In this document: piece by piece, positions 32,057 to 39,833 of the stretch
Layout: each line of letters starts with the position of its first letter
How positions within the stretch are numbered: position 1 is the stretch's first letter
From: Massilia aquatica
Lineage (GTDB): Bacteria > Pseudomonadota > Gammaproteobacteria > Burkholderiales > Burkholderiaceae_D
Length of the DNA stretch: 48,109 nt
Assembly: GCF_011682045.1 (NCBI RefSeq)
Contig: NZ_VVIW01000037.1
Location: 1 to 48,109, forward strand
Direction of reading: 5' to 3'
Translations under genes and position numbers: made by a program
The notes under the pieces: generated by a model
Seen by the model: only the letters and a program-made list of their open reading frames with translations
Told to the model about the DNA's origin: nothing
Database searches by the model: none

Positions 32057-32710
32057 ATGAATATCGAACAAGCCCGTTTTAACATGATTGAACAGCAAAT
32101 CCGCCCCTGGAACGTGCTGGACCAGGACGTGCTCGATCTGCTGGTGGTGGTCAAGCGCGAGGATTTCGTGCCCGCCACCTACAAGACGCTGGCCTTTGTC
32201 GATACCGAGATCCCCCTGCCGGGCGGCGAGGCGATGTTCACGCCAAAGATCGAAGCGCGCATCTTGCAAGATGTAGCCGTCAAGAAGCACGAAAATGTGC
32301 TCGAAATCGGCGCCGGCTCCGGTTACATGGCGGCCCTGCTGGCGCATAAGGCGCGCCACGTCACCACGGTCGAGATCAACCCGGAACTGAAGGAACTGGC
32401 CGCCAGCAACCTGGCCAACGCCGGCCTGAACAACGTCACGGTGGAACTGGGCAATGGCGCCGAAGGCTGGGATAAGGGCGCGCCGTTCGACGTCATCGTC
32501 ATCTCGGGCGCGCTGGAATCCCTGCCGGAAGTGTTCTTGAAGCAGGTTAAGGTCGGCGGGCGCATTGCCGCGATCATCGGCCAGGCCCCGGTCATGTCGG
32601 CCCAGGTGATCACGCGCGTGTCCGAGACCGCGTACGACACGGTCAAGGTGTTCGAGACCAACGTCAAGATGCTGTCGACGTCGGTCAAGTCCTCGCATTT
32701 CACGTTTTAA
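32057..32710 (+). CDS. pcm: Protein-L-isoaspartate O-methyltransferase
   Basis: Transfers methyl from S-adenosylmethionine to isoaspartyl residues in damaged proteins, starting their repair in the cytoplasm. The 217-residue protein has the Rossmann-like SAM fold: NVLEIGAGSGYMAALLAHKA (motif I), VTTVEINPEL (motif II), FDVIVISGALESLP (motif III) and GGRIAAIIG. The N-terminal part has RFNMIEQQIRPW and VKREDFVPATYK; Pcm sequences often read MVxxQIxxRG there, so this belongs to the divergent PCMT group found before tolC in Oxalobacteraceae. It is followed after 12 bases by the rhodanese gene. Confidence 0.92.
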   Translation: MNIEQARFNMIEQQIRPWNVLDQDVLDLLVVVKREDFVPATYKTLAFVDTEIPLPGGEAMFTPKIEARILQDVAVKKHENVLEIGAGSGYMAALLAHKARHVTTVEINPELKELAASNLANAGLNNVTVELGNGAEGWDKGAPFDVIVISGALESLPEVFLKQVKVGGRIAAIIGQAPVMSAQVITRVSETAYDTVKVFETNVKMLSTSVKSSHFTF

Positions 32711-32722
32711 GGCGGGGCCGGC

Positions 32723-33046
32723 ATGCAGCAAATGACCGCCCCCGACCTGGCCGCCTGGCTGGCCGACCCCGCGCGCGCGCGTCCGTTGTTGCTGGACGTG
32801 CGCGAAAACTGGGAATTTGAAACCTGCAAGATCGAGGGATCGACCCAGATCGCGATGAACACGATTCCGGCGCGTATCGAGGAACTCGATGAAGAAGCCG
32901 AGATCGTCTGCATCTGCCACCACGGCGCGCGCAGCATGCAGGTCGCGGCCTTTTTGGAGCGCAACGGTTTTGCCCGGGTGACCAACCTGACCGGCGGCAT
33001 CCATGCCTGGGCGTTGCAGGTCGACAGCAGCATGCCGCGCTATTGA
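32723..33046 (+). CDS. Single-domain rhodanese
   Basis: A 107-residue cytoplasmic sulfurtransferase. PLLLDVRENWEFETCKIEGS is the strand and loop with the conserved Asp-Val-Arg; the active site is CICHHGARS, with the Cys that carries persulfide and the Arg of the catalytic loop; NLTGGIHAWALQVD closes the domain. The small one-domain form (GlpE-like) may transfer sulfur to cyanide or thiols, or act in signalling. It is co-directional with pcm and tolC and separated from pcm by 12 bases. Confidence 0.93.
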   Translation: MQQMTAPDLAAWLADPARARPLLLDVRENWEFETCKIEGSTQIAMNTIPARIEELDEEAEIVCICHHGARSMQVAAFLERNGFARVTNLTGGIHAWALQVDSSMPRY

Positions 33047-33053
33047 TGACGCG

Positions 33054-33076
33054 GTATTGAGCATGACGCTCAATAC
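33054..33076. terminator. Perfect 9-bp hairpin after the rhodanese gene
   Basis: GTATTGAGC, loop ATGAC, GCTCAATAC, starting 8 bases after the rhodanese stop. There is no T run after it, so it may be a weak terminator, an mRNA-stabilising hairpin or an operator for tolC. Confidence 0.4.
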
Positions 33077-33179
33077 GATGACTACAAATCGCGGATAGCA
33101 ATCACGCGCGGCGGCGGTGTCGGCCACCACCGGGCTGCAAGTTTTTTTAACTTTTTTGATGACTCCAATGGAGAATGCA

Positions 33180-34538
33180 ATGCAGAAACCCCTCATGGCC
33201 GTGCTGATCGCCAGCGCATTTTTTTCCTTGAATGCACAGGCGGCAGACCTGATCCAGGTCTACCAGCAGGCGCTGGCCAATGACGCCGCGTTTGCCAGCG
33301 CGCGTGCGGCCCTGGCAGCCGGCATGGAACGGGTTCCGCAAGGCCGCGCAGGTCTCCTGCCCACGGTGGGCCTGAACGGCAGCATCGTCAAGAACGACGG
33401 CGAATCGACGCCGTGGAATATCGGCCAGACCGTGGTCCGCCCTGATGGCACCCGCGCGCTGGTCACCACCGGCGGCGCCAACGAGCGCACCACCACCCAT
33501 ACGCTGTCGCTGAGCCAGCCGCTGTTTCGCTGGGCTAACTGGCAGGCCTACGAACAAAGCAAACTGCAACAGTCGCAGGCCGAAGCCCAGTTCGCCCAGG
33601 CCCAGCAAGACCTGATCACGCGCGTCTCGCAAGCCTACTTCGACGTGCTGGCCGCGCAGGATACGCTGGAACTGAGCCGCGCCCAGAAAACCGCAACGAC
33701 CGAGCAGCTTGCTTCAGCCAAGCGCAATTTCGAAGTCGGCACCCAGACCATCACCGACACCCACGAAGCCCAGGCCGCGTACGACCTGGTGGTGGCGCAG
33801 GAGTTTGCGGCGATTAACGACCTGGAAAACAAGCGCAGCGCCTTGCAGGCGATCATCGGCAGCGCCCCGACCGGCCTGGCCACGCTCAAGCCGGGCGTGC
33901 TGCTGGCCGCTCCCGAGCCGGCTGTGATCGATCCGTGGGTGAGCTCGGCCGAGACCCAGAACTACGGCGTCGTCGGCGCCCAGCTGGGCTATGAACTGGC
34001 CAAGCGCGAAATCTCGCGCACCCGCGCCGGCCATTATCCGACCCTCGACCTGACCGCCAACATCAGCCGCCAGAACATGACGGGCCAGACCTCGCAGTCG
34101 GGCAGGTCGGACGGCAAGGCGATCGGCATTTCCTACAATGTACCGATTTTCAGCGGCTTTGCCGTCACCAGCCGCGTACGCGAAACCATCGCGCTCGAAG
34201 ACAAGGCCCGCAACGACCTGGAGGCGACCCGGCGCAACGCGGCCAACGTCGCGCGCCAGGCCTTCCTTGGCGTCAACAGCGGCTTGGCCCAGGTCAGGGC
34301 CTTGCAGGCGGCGGAAGTGTCGGGCAATTCGGCGCTCGAATCGAACAAGCTCGGCTACCAGGTCGGCGTGCGCATCAATATCGACGTGCTCAACGCCCAG
34401 CGCCAGTTGTATTCGACCCGGCGCGACCTCTCGCGTGCGCGTTACGACACCATTCTCAACGGCCTGCGCCTGAAATCGGCGGCCGGTTCGCTGCGCGAAG
34501 CGGACCTGGTGCCGGTCAACGACTTGCTGGTCAAGTAA
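33180..34538 (+). CDS. tolC: TolC family outer-membrane efflux channel
   Basis: Trimeric outer-membrane duct used by RND, MFS and type I export systems, 452 residues. The signal peptide (MQKPLMAVLIASAFFSLNAQA) is cleaved after AQA, followed by ADLIQVYQQALANDAAFASA, the classic TolC start. Two repeats of coiled helices and beta strands are visible: LSLSQPLFRWANWQAYEQ and ISYNVPIFSGFAVTSRV are the two outer-membrane strands; GVRINIDVLNAQRQLYSTRR is the typical second-repeat helix. ATG 33180 has GGAGA at 33170-33174. It could serve the RND pair at 2312-6686, which lacks its own channel. Confidence 0.96.
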   Translation: MQKPLMAVLIASAFFSLNAQAADLIQVYQQALANDAAFASARAALAAGMERVPQGRAGLLPTVGLNGSIVKNDGESTPWNIGQTVVRPDGTRALVTTGGANERTTTHTLSLSQPLFRWANWQAYEQSKLQQSQAEAQFAQAQQDLITRVSQAYFDVLAAQDTLELSRAQKTATTEQLASAKRNFEVGTQTITDTHEAQAAYDLVVAQEFAAINDLENKRSALQAIIGSAPTGLATLKPGVLLAAPEPAVIDPWVSSAETQNYGVVGAQLGYELAKREISRTRAGHYPTLDLTANISRQNMTGQTSQSGRSDGKAIGISYNVPIFSGFAVTSRVRETIALEDKARNDLEATRRNAANVARQAFLGVNSGLAQVRALQAAEVSGNSALESNKLGYQVGVRINIDVLNAQRQLYSTRRDLSRARYDTILNGLRLKSAAGSLREADLVPVNDLLVK

Positions 34539-34561
34539 GCAGTCAAGCACCGCACTCAAAT

Positions 34562-34608
34562 ACGGGGCAGGGCAGCGGGCATAGGCGCCCGCCTGCGCCT
34601 GCCCGTTT
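34562..34608 (+). terminator. Probable intrinsic terminator after tolC
   Basis: ACGGGGCAGG pairs with CCTGCCCGT (one bulge), enclosing an inner CGGGC/GCCCG stem, then TTT. It begins 24 bases after the tolC stop. The T run is short. Confidence 0.45.
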
Positions 34609-34620
34609 CACAGGAGCTCC

Positions 34621-36207
34621 ATGATGAGCGATGCATCGCCCGCATTGCGCGGCAACGCCGGCCACGCGCAACTGGTGCGCGCAATCAATGAGCGCTTCAA
34701 TGCGCTGAGCGGCCCGCTGTTCGCCACCGATGCCAGCGGTTTGTTCGAGGCCTACCTCGATGCGCTGCCCGGGCACGAGCGCCAGGAGTACAACTGCAGT
34801 TGCTGCCGCGTGTTCATCGAACGCTTCGGCGGCCTGGCGCAGGTGGACGATGACGGCCTGCTGGTCTCGGCCATCTGGGACGGCGACACCGCCCCGGCCG
34901 CGTTTCGCGGCGTGGCCACCACGCTCGCTCGCCTGGTCAGGCAGGCGGGCATCACCATGCCATTCCTGTCGAGCGAGGCCATGTACGGCAAGCCGGCCGC
35001 CGGCGGCTGGCACCACTTCGCCATCGAACCGGCCAGGGTGTATCGCGACAGTGAGCTGGAGAACGCCTGGCAGCATGCCTGCTCCAGGCGCGAAGCCTTC
35101 GTGTCGGTGCGCCGCGCCCTGGACGAGTACAGCGCGCCGGTGTGCGCGACGGCGCTGCGCCTGCTCAAGGACGATTCCCTGCACAACGCCGAAGCGGCGC
35201 TGGGCCAGGCCCAGTTCCTGGTCGACCTGCACGCCGCGCGCGACGCGGTCCACGGCGAGCACTGCAAGGACAACCTGGTGTACCGCATGGTGGCGCTCGC
35301 GCCCATGGGGTTTTGCCATCCGCGCACCAGCATGATCGCCACCTTGCTCGACGATATTCTCGCCGGCAAGAGCTTCGAGGCCGCAGCGGCCAGCTGGTCC
35401 GCCAAGATGGATGGACTTCAGTACATGCGCCCGCAGGCACTGCCGACGGCGGGAGCGATTGCGGCGGCAACCGAGGCGTTCGAAAAACTGGGGGCGGCCA
35501 GCGCGCTCGAGCGCCGCTTCGCCACCATGGACGATATCCAGGAAACCATCTGGCTGCCGCGCGCGCCCGCCTCGCCGCCGGCGGCAGGCGGCATCTTTGC
35601 CAGCGTGACGCCGAAACCGGCCAGTTCCCAGCCCGCCAGCATGACGGCGCCACCGGTTGTGATGACCCTGGAAAAATTCCGGCGCACGGTGCTGCCCGAC
35701 GCGGACAGGATCGAGATGGCTGCGCCCATCACCAAAGTGCTGTTTACTGCCTTGACCAGCGCAGTGCATGCCGATGCGCGGCCGATCATGCAATGGGATA
35801 CGCCGGCTCAGCGCAATCCGGTTGCCTGGTATGTCTACTCGGGCGGCTCCGATCCCCAGGACTTTAATCTGTCCGGCGACTTTTACGAGGTAACGGCCAT
35901 CACGCCCTTACCCCATGAATGGGCAGGCCAGTCGCATCCCCAGCATGGAAAGGGCCTGGTCTTGCTGCTCAAAGGCGCGCGCGACCTGTCCTGCAAGAGT
36001 AGCTGCATCTTTCCCTCGTGCCTGAAAAGTGAACTGCGGGCCTTCCGCTCCACCATCGAAGCGTATAGCCAGGCCAATGACCTGTCGGGGTCCGGCGAGG
36101 ACAATGTGGCCGGGATGGGACTGTACCAGGGCGGGCAATGTGCGGTACTGCTGCGCGTGACCAGCAAAGGCCAGGTCAGCGACTACCGGATCGACCGCTG
36201 GGACTGA
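34621..36207 (+). CDS. Hypothetical protein of 528 residues
   Basis: Soluble, no signal peptide or membrane helix. The N-terminal region has YNCSCCRVFIERFGG (three Cys in four residues, about 57-64) and later CxHP (FCHPRTS), which could bind a metal. Residues about 320-350 are a low-complexity Ala/Pro/Ser linker (PKPASSQPASMTAPP) joining two parts. The C-terminal part has PVAWYVYSGGSDPQDFNLS and CKSSCIFPSCLKSELRAFR, again Cys-rich. The ATG has AGGAG at 34611-34615. I do not recognise the family; similar layouts are familiar from phage-borne proteins of unknown role. It is monocistronic and convergent with the next gene. Confidence 0.85.
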   Translation: MMSDASPALRGNAGHAQLVRAINERFNALSGPLFATDASGLFEAYLDALPGHERQEYNCSCCRVFIERFGGLAQVDDDGLLVSAIWDGDTAPAAFRGVATTLARLVRQAGITMPFLSSEAMYGKPAAGGWHHFAIEPARVYRDSELENAWQHACSRREAFVSVRRALDEYSAPVCATALRLLKDDSLHNAEAALGQAQFLVDLHAARDAVHGEHCKDNLVYRMVALAPMGFCHPRTSMIATLLDDILAGKSFEAAAASWSAKMDGLQYMRPQALPTAGAIAAATEAFEKLGAASALERRFATMDDIQETIWLPRAPASPPAAGGIFASVTPKPASSQPASMTAPPVVMTLEKFRRTVLPDADRIEMAAPITKVLFTALTSAVHADARPIMQWDTPAQRNPVAWYVYSGGSDPQDFNLSGDFYEVTAITPLPHEWAGQSHPQHGKGLVLLLKGARDLSCKSSCIFPSCLKSELRAFRSTIEAYSQANDLSGSGEDNVAGMGLYQGGQCAVLLRVTSKGQVSDYRIDRWD

Positions 36208-36232
36208 GCGTGCACCAGCGCCGCCCGCTCGG

Positions 36233-36691
36233 TCAAGCCTCGCTCTGCGGCAGCGGAAACTCGAAGCAGATCGACCTGACCGGCATGCTCGAACGCAGCG
36301 CCGTATCCCATTTCTTGCTGTAATCGGCCGTGTCGGCCAGGCCATCGACGATGATCGTGATTTCGGAGGCGTGCCCGCCCTTGAACATGTCGAGCAGCGT
36401 GGTAAAGCGCTCGGGCGACTGGTGGATGTCGACCACGCACAGCGACTTGCCGGGCGCTACCTTGTAATTGACCCAGCCGGGTGGCTCGGTCGGGGGCAGG
36501 TTTTCCGGGTTGTGGCGCCGGATCGTCATGCTCCAGGCGGCGTGGTTGATCATGAAGGAGTCCGAGGCATAGATCTTGGGCGCGCCGGTCAGTTCCAGTT
36601 GCAGTGCGATTACCGGGTCGAGTTCGATAATGCCCTCCTGGCGCAACACGTGGTAGCTCAATCTGCTTTCGAACACTAACTCGGCCGTCAT
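36233..36691 (-). CDS. Hypothetical protein of 152 residues
   Basis: A soluble, mainly beta-rich protein: ELVFESRLSYHVLRQEGIIE, IYASDSFMINHAAWSMTIRR, SLCVVDIHQSPERFTTLLDM, ASEITIIVDGLA. There is no signal peptide, membrane helix or recognised motif. ATG 36691 has a strong ribosome site (AGGAGA) five bases upstream, which supports real translation. It is convergent with the 528-residue gene, with 25 bases between stops. Function unknown. Confidence 0.8.
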   Translation of the reverse strand: MTAELVFESRLSYHVLRQEGIIELDPVIALQLELTGAPKIYASDSFMINHAAWSMTIRRHNPENLPPTEPPGWVNYKVAPGKSLCVVDIHQSPERFTTLLDMFKGGHASEITIIVDGLADTADYSKKWDTALRSSMPVRSICFEFPLPQSEA

Positions 36692-36872
36692 TGCTTCTCC
36701 TCTTCACCCTGTATCCGGCCATCTTACCCGTTCTTGTTTCCCACTGTAAGCAACAGTGTGAATAAGCCACATGCGCCGCCCTGGGTGGCGCTGCGCCTGC
36801 CGTGCGCCGGGCGGGGACCGGCATAACGGCGTAGACTGATGGGAACGCTCTTTTGCGCTTCTTCAGGACCTC

Positions 36873-38015
36873 ATGCGCCTTTCAAAATTTATCAGCGACA
36901 ATATCGAAGTTATTTTGCAGGAATGGGAAGATTTCGCCGGCACGCTGCACGCGCTCGATTCCGCCACTAAAGCACAGTTGCGCGACCATGCCAAAGCCAT
37001 CCTCGCGGTGATCTGTGTCGACCTCGATACCTATCAGAGCGTCCAGCAAGGCATCGACAAAGCGCAGGGCAACGCGCCGGAAGCGGCCGGCGAAACGGCG
37101 GCCGAAGCGCATGCGGTCGACCGCTTGCAGGCCGGTTTTAAGGTCGAGGAAGTGATGGCCGAATACCGCGCCTTGCGCGCCAGCGTGCTGCGGCTATGGC
37201 AATGCCGGGTCAAGCAAGCCGACGCGTCGGACCTGCAAGACATGCTGCGCTTTAACGAGGCCATCGATCAATCGCTGACCGAATCGCTGGCGCATTTTTC
37301 GGCCATGGTGCGCGATTCCCAGAACGTCTTCCTCGCCATTCTCGGCCACCATGTGCGCAATCCGCTGGGGGCGATCAGCATGGGCACCCAGCTCATCCTG
37401 CAAGACGGCACGCTGGCGCCGCGCCACCTCAAAGTGGCGGCGCAAGTGTTGCGCAGTACGCAGCGGGTGAGCGATATCGTCTCCGACCTGCTCGACTATT
37501 CCACCAGCCACCTGGGAGGCGGCATTCCGGTCACGCCGGCGCCGTACGACTTGTCGGCCGAATCGCGCTCGGTCGTGCAGGAGATGAAGTTGTTTCACCC
37601 GGAACGCGAGTTCAGGGTCGATGTCGAGGACGACATCGGCGTCTGCTGGGACCGCGCGCGCATGAGCCAGGCGCTGTCGAACCTGCTGGCCAACGCGGTC
37701 CAGCATGGCGCGGCGGCCAGTCCGGTCTGGGTCACGGTCAGCCGCCAGGGCGGCGATGTGCTGCTGGTGGTGCAGAACGAAGGCGAGGTCATTTCGCCGC
37801 GCAGGCTGCGCACCATGTTCGATCCCGCCAAGAGTTTCGCCATGAAGAGCACCAGCGAACGCAGCGCCAGCCAGAGCGGCAATCTCGGCCTCGGTCTGTA
37901 CATCACCCACGAGATCGTTCTGGCCCATGGCGGCAAGATCTGGGTCAGCTCGACCGAACTCGAAGGCACCACCATCAAGGTGCGGATTGCCACGGCCGGC
38001 AAGGCGGCCGGGTAG
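36873..38015 (+). CDS. Soluble histidine kinase with RsbRD-like N-terminus
   Basis: A 380-residue cytoplasmic kinase. The helical N-terminal domain (MRLSKFISDNIEVILQEWED, about 1-150) resembles the RsbRD_N module that senses stress in sigma-factor regulators and kinases. The HisKA box is VFLAILGHHVRNPLGAISMG, with the second His of HH as the likely site. The ATPase domain has LSNLLANAVQHG, QNEGEVISP (a divergent G1, Asp missing), and NLGLGLYITHEIVLAHGGKI. The start follows AGGA at 36863-36866. It is convergent with a second kinase of the same general plan, 18 bases away. No response regulator is nearby. Confidence 0.9.
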   Translation: MRLSKFISDNIEVILQEWEDFAGTLHALDSATKAQLRDHAKAILAVICVDLDTYQSVQQGIDKAQGNAPEAAGETAAEAHAVDRLQAGFKVEEVMAEYRALRASVLRLWQCRVKQADASDLQDMLRFNEAIDQSLTESLAHFSAMVRDSQNVFLAILGHHVRNPLGAISMGTQLILQDGTLAPRHLKVAAQVLRSTQRVSDIVSDLLDYSTSHLGGGIPVTPAPYDLSAESRSVVQEMKLFHPEREFRVDVEDDIGVCWDRARMSQALSNLLANAVQHGAAASPVWVTVSRQGGDVLLVVQNEGEVISPRRLRTMFDPAKSFAMKSTSERSASQSGNLGLGLYITHEIVLAHGGKIWVSSTELEGTTIKVRIATAGKAAG

Positions 38016-38033
38016 GCCGCGCGCGGCGCGCCA

Positions 38034-39167
38034 TTACGTGGGCATGCTGTTGCGCGGCAGGCTGATGGTAAACACGCAGCCGACCCCGTTCAGGCTATGG
38101 ACGGTCAGGGTGCCGCCATTCGACGCCACCGTCTGTTTGGCGATGGTCAGGCCGAGGCCGATCCCGGTGCGGTTGGCGCCCGACTGGGAAAACGGCAGGA
38201 ACATGGTTTCTTCGACCCCGGCGGCCAGGCCGCCGCAGTGATCCTTGACATCGATCAGGATGCGGTCGCCCTGCGCATACGCGGTCAGCAACACTTCGGT
38301 GCCCGGCGCGGTGAATTTGAAGGCGTTCTGCAACAGGTTGGCCACCGCCGCGATGAGCAGGTCGCGCGTGCCGCGCAGCGCCAGCTCGGGCTCGACCGGC
38401 AGAATGCGGAAGGTGCAGCCATACATGACGGCCGAGAGCGCGGCGGCGTCGTAAATCTCCTGGATGAATGTGTCCAGCGAAAAAGCGTCCAGGCTTGCCT
38501 CGCGCATCGACGTGACGCGCACATCCTGGATCGAATTGGCGATCATTTTGTCCAGGCTGGTCAGGCTGCGCTCGAGAATCGATCCGGTGGCGCCGGCCAG
38601 GTTGAGATTGCCCGCTTTCGCCGCGGCGAACGCCAGCGACGCGGTCCCGAGCAAATTGCGCAGTTCGTGGGCGAAAAACCCCATTTGCCGATTGCTGTGT
38701 TCGGCGTTCATCACGTCGTTGAGGCCGTCGCGTTGATAACTGAATTCCGATACGGCGTCGGAAATGGCGTTGTCCAGGCAGCGGTTCAGGGTGCGGAATT
38801 CATCGACCGCGAACGGCGCGTCGTGCTCAAAGGCCAGGTCGGTAATCGACTGGCACAGGTCGCCGTAGTCGTGCACCACCTGGTCGACCGTCAGGCCCAG
38901 TTCCATCAAGTCCTTGCCGTGCTGGGCCGCCGACACGCTCACTTCGGACAGGGCCACGCCGCCGCCGGCTGGTCCGGAAATGAGTTCGCTCAGGTGCCGT
39001 TCGGGCGACTGTTCAATGCGCAAGGTCCGGATCAATTGATCGAGAAACATGGGAATGCCGTTTTGCAGTTGCGCCTCCGTCGCCGAGCGGCCGGGACGGT
39101 TTCCGACCTTGGCGCGGCAACGCGCTGCCAGCTCGTTGCGGTGATTCGACAAAAATTCGTGCAACAT
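38034..39167 (-). CDS. Soluble histidine kinase, second of a convergent pair
   Basis: A 377-residue kinase from ATG 39167, chosen because GGAG lies six bases upstream; a longer frame starts at 39254. The helical N-terminal domain (HEFLSNHRNELAARCRAKVG, about 1-140) is also RsbRD-like. The histidine box is GFFAHELRNLLGTASLAF. The catalytic part has VANLLQNAFKFT, DVKDHCGGL (a divergent G1), ETMFLPFSQ and GIGLGLTIAKQTVASNGG. It has no membrane segment. It faces the other kinase tail to tail; the two share architecture but are clearly diverged, consistent with an old duplication or partner kinases. Confidence 0.9.
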   Translation of the reverse strand: MLHEFLSNHRNELAARCRAKVGNRPGRSATEAQLQNGIPMFLDQLIRTLRIEQSPERHLSELISGPAGGGVALSEVSVSAAQHGKDLMELGLTVDQVVHDYGDLCQSITDLAFEHDAPFAVDEFRTLNRCLDNAISDAVSEFSYQRDGLNDVMNAEHSNRQMGFFAHELRNLLGTASLAFAAAKAGNLNLAGATGSILERSLTSLDKMIANSIQDVRVTSMREASLDAFSLDTFIQEIYDAAALSAVMYGCTFRILPVEPELALRGTRDLLIAAVANLLQNAFKFTAPGTEVLLTAYAQGDRILIDVKDHCGGLAAGVEETMFLPFSQSGANRTGIGLGLTIAKQTVASNGGTLTVHSLNGVGCVFTISLPRNSMPT

Positions 39168-39329
39168 AAAGTGCTCCATTTCGTACCTGGCCAGTGCCTG
39201 GCCCAAGTCCAACGCCGATATGCGAAGCAATCTTGACGAACTTTTATCGTACAACGGAAATTACCCCGATTCCATATACTCTCGGTAACTACTTTCCTGT
39301 AACCAAAACTAAATGCCGGGAGGGGCGCC

Positions 39330-39743
39330 TTACTCGTTCAAGCCATTCGCGCGCACGCCGCCCTTGCGTTCGATCAGTTCGATCTTGTAGCCGTCGGGAT
39401 CGGTGATGAAGGCGATGACGGTGCTGCCGCCCTTGACCGGACCCGGTTCGCGCGTGACGTTACCGCCGTTGGCGCGCGCCGCGTCGCAGGCCGCCACGAT
39501 GTCGTCGGCGGAAATGGCGATGTGGCCGTAGGCGCTGCCCAGCTCATACTTGTCCACGCCCCAGTTGTAGGTCAGTTCCAGTTCCGCATGCTCCGGATTG
39601 CTGCCGTAGCCGACGAACGCCAGGGTGTACTTGTACTCCGCGTTTTCACTGGTGCGCAGCAAGGTCATGCCCAGCACCCTGGTGTAGAAATCGATCGAGC
39701 GCTGCAGGTCGCCGACCCGTAACATGGTGTGCAAAATACGCAT
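39330..39743 (-). CDS. gloA: Lactoylglutathione lyase (glyoxalase I)
   Basis: Converts the methylglyoxal-glutathione hemithioacetal to S-lactoylglutathione, detoxifying methylglyoxal. The 137-residue protein starts [20 protein letters not shown] (His5 metal ligand); the other ligands are in [10 protein letters not shown] (Glu56), [10 protein letters not shown] (His) and [11 protein letters not shown] (Glu). [20 protein letters not shown] is the usual central region. The short Ni2+/Co2+-dependent form fits this length. It stands alone between the kinase gene and the TonB receptor. Confidence 0.96.
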   Translation of the reverse strand: MRILHTMLRVGDLQRSIDFYTRVLGMTLLRTSENAEYKYTLAFVGYGSNPEHAELELTYNWGVDKYELGSAYGHIAISADDIVAACDAARANGGNVTREPGPVKGGSTVIAFITDPDGYKIELIERKGGVRANGLNE

Positions 39744-39798
39744 CGCAGTCCTTGGTAATCAAATCAAGCCACGATTTTAAGCGCTCCACCGATTCTCT

Positions 39799-39824
39799 GC
39801 CGGCCGCGTACGCACGCGGCCGGC
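39799..39824. terminator. Perfect 11-bp GC hairpin between gloA and TonB receptor genes
   Basis: GCCGGCCGCGT, loop ACGC, ACGCGGCCGGC, ending 10 bases after the TonB receptor stop on the minus strand. The stem is strong, but the pyrimidine run (CTTCTTT) is on the plus side, so it may act in both directions or mainly as a transcript-end stabiliser. Confidence 0.5.
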
Positions 39825-39833
39825 CTTCTTTGC

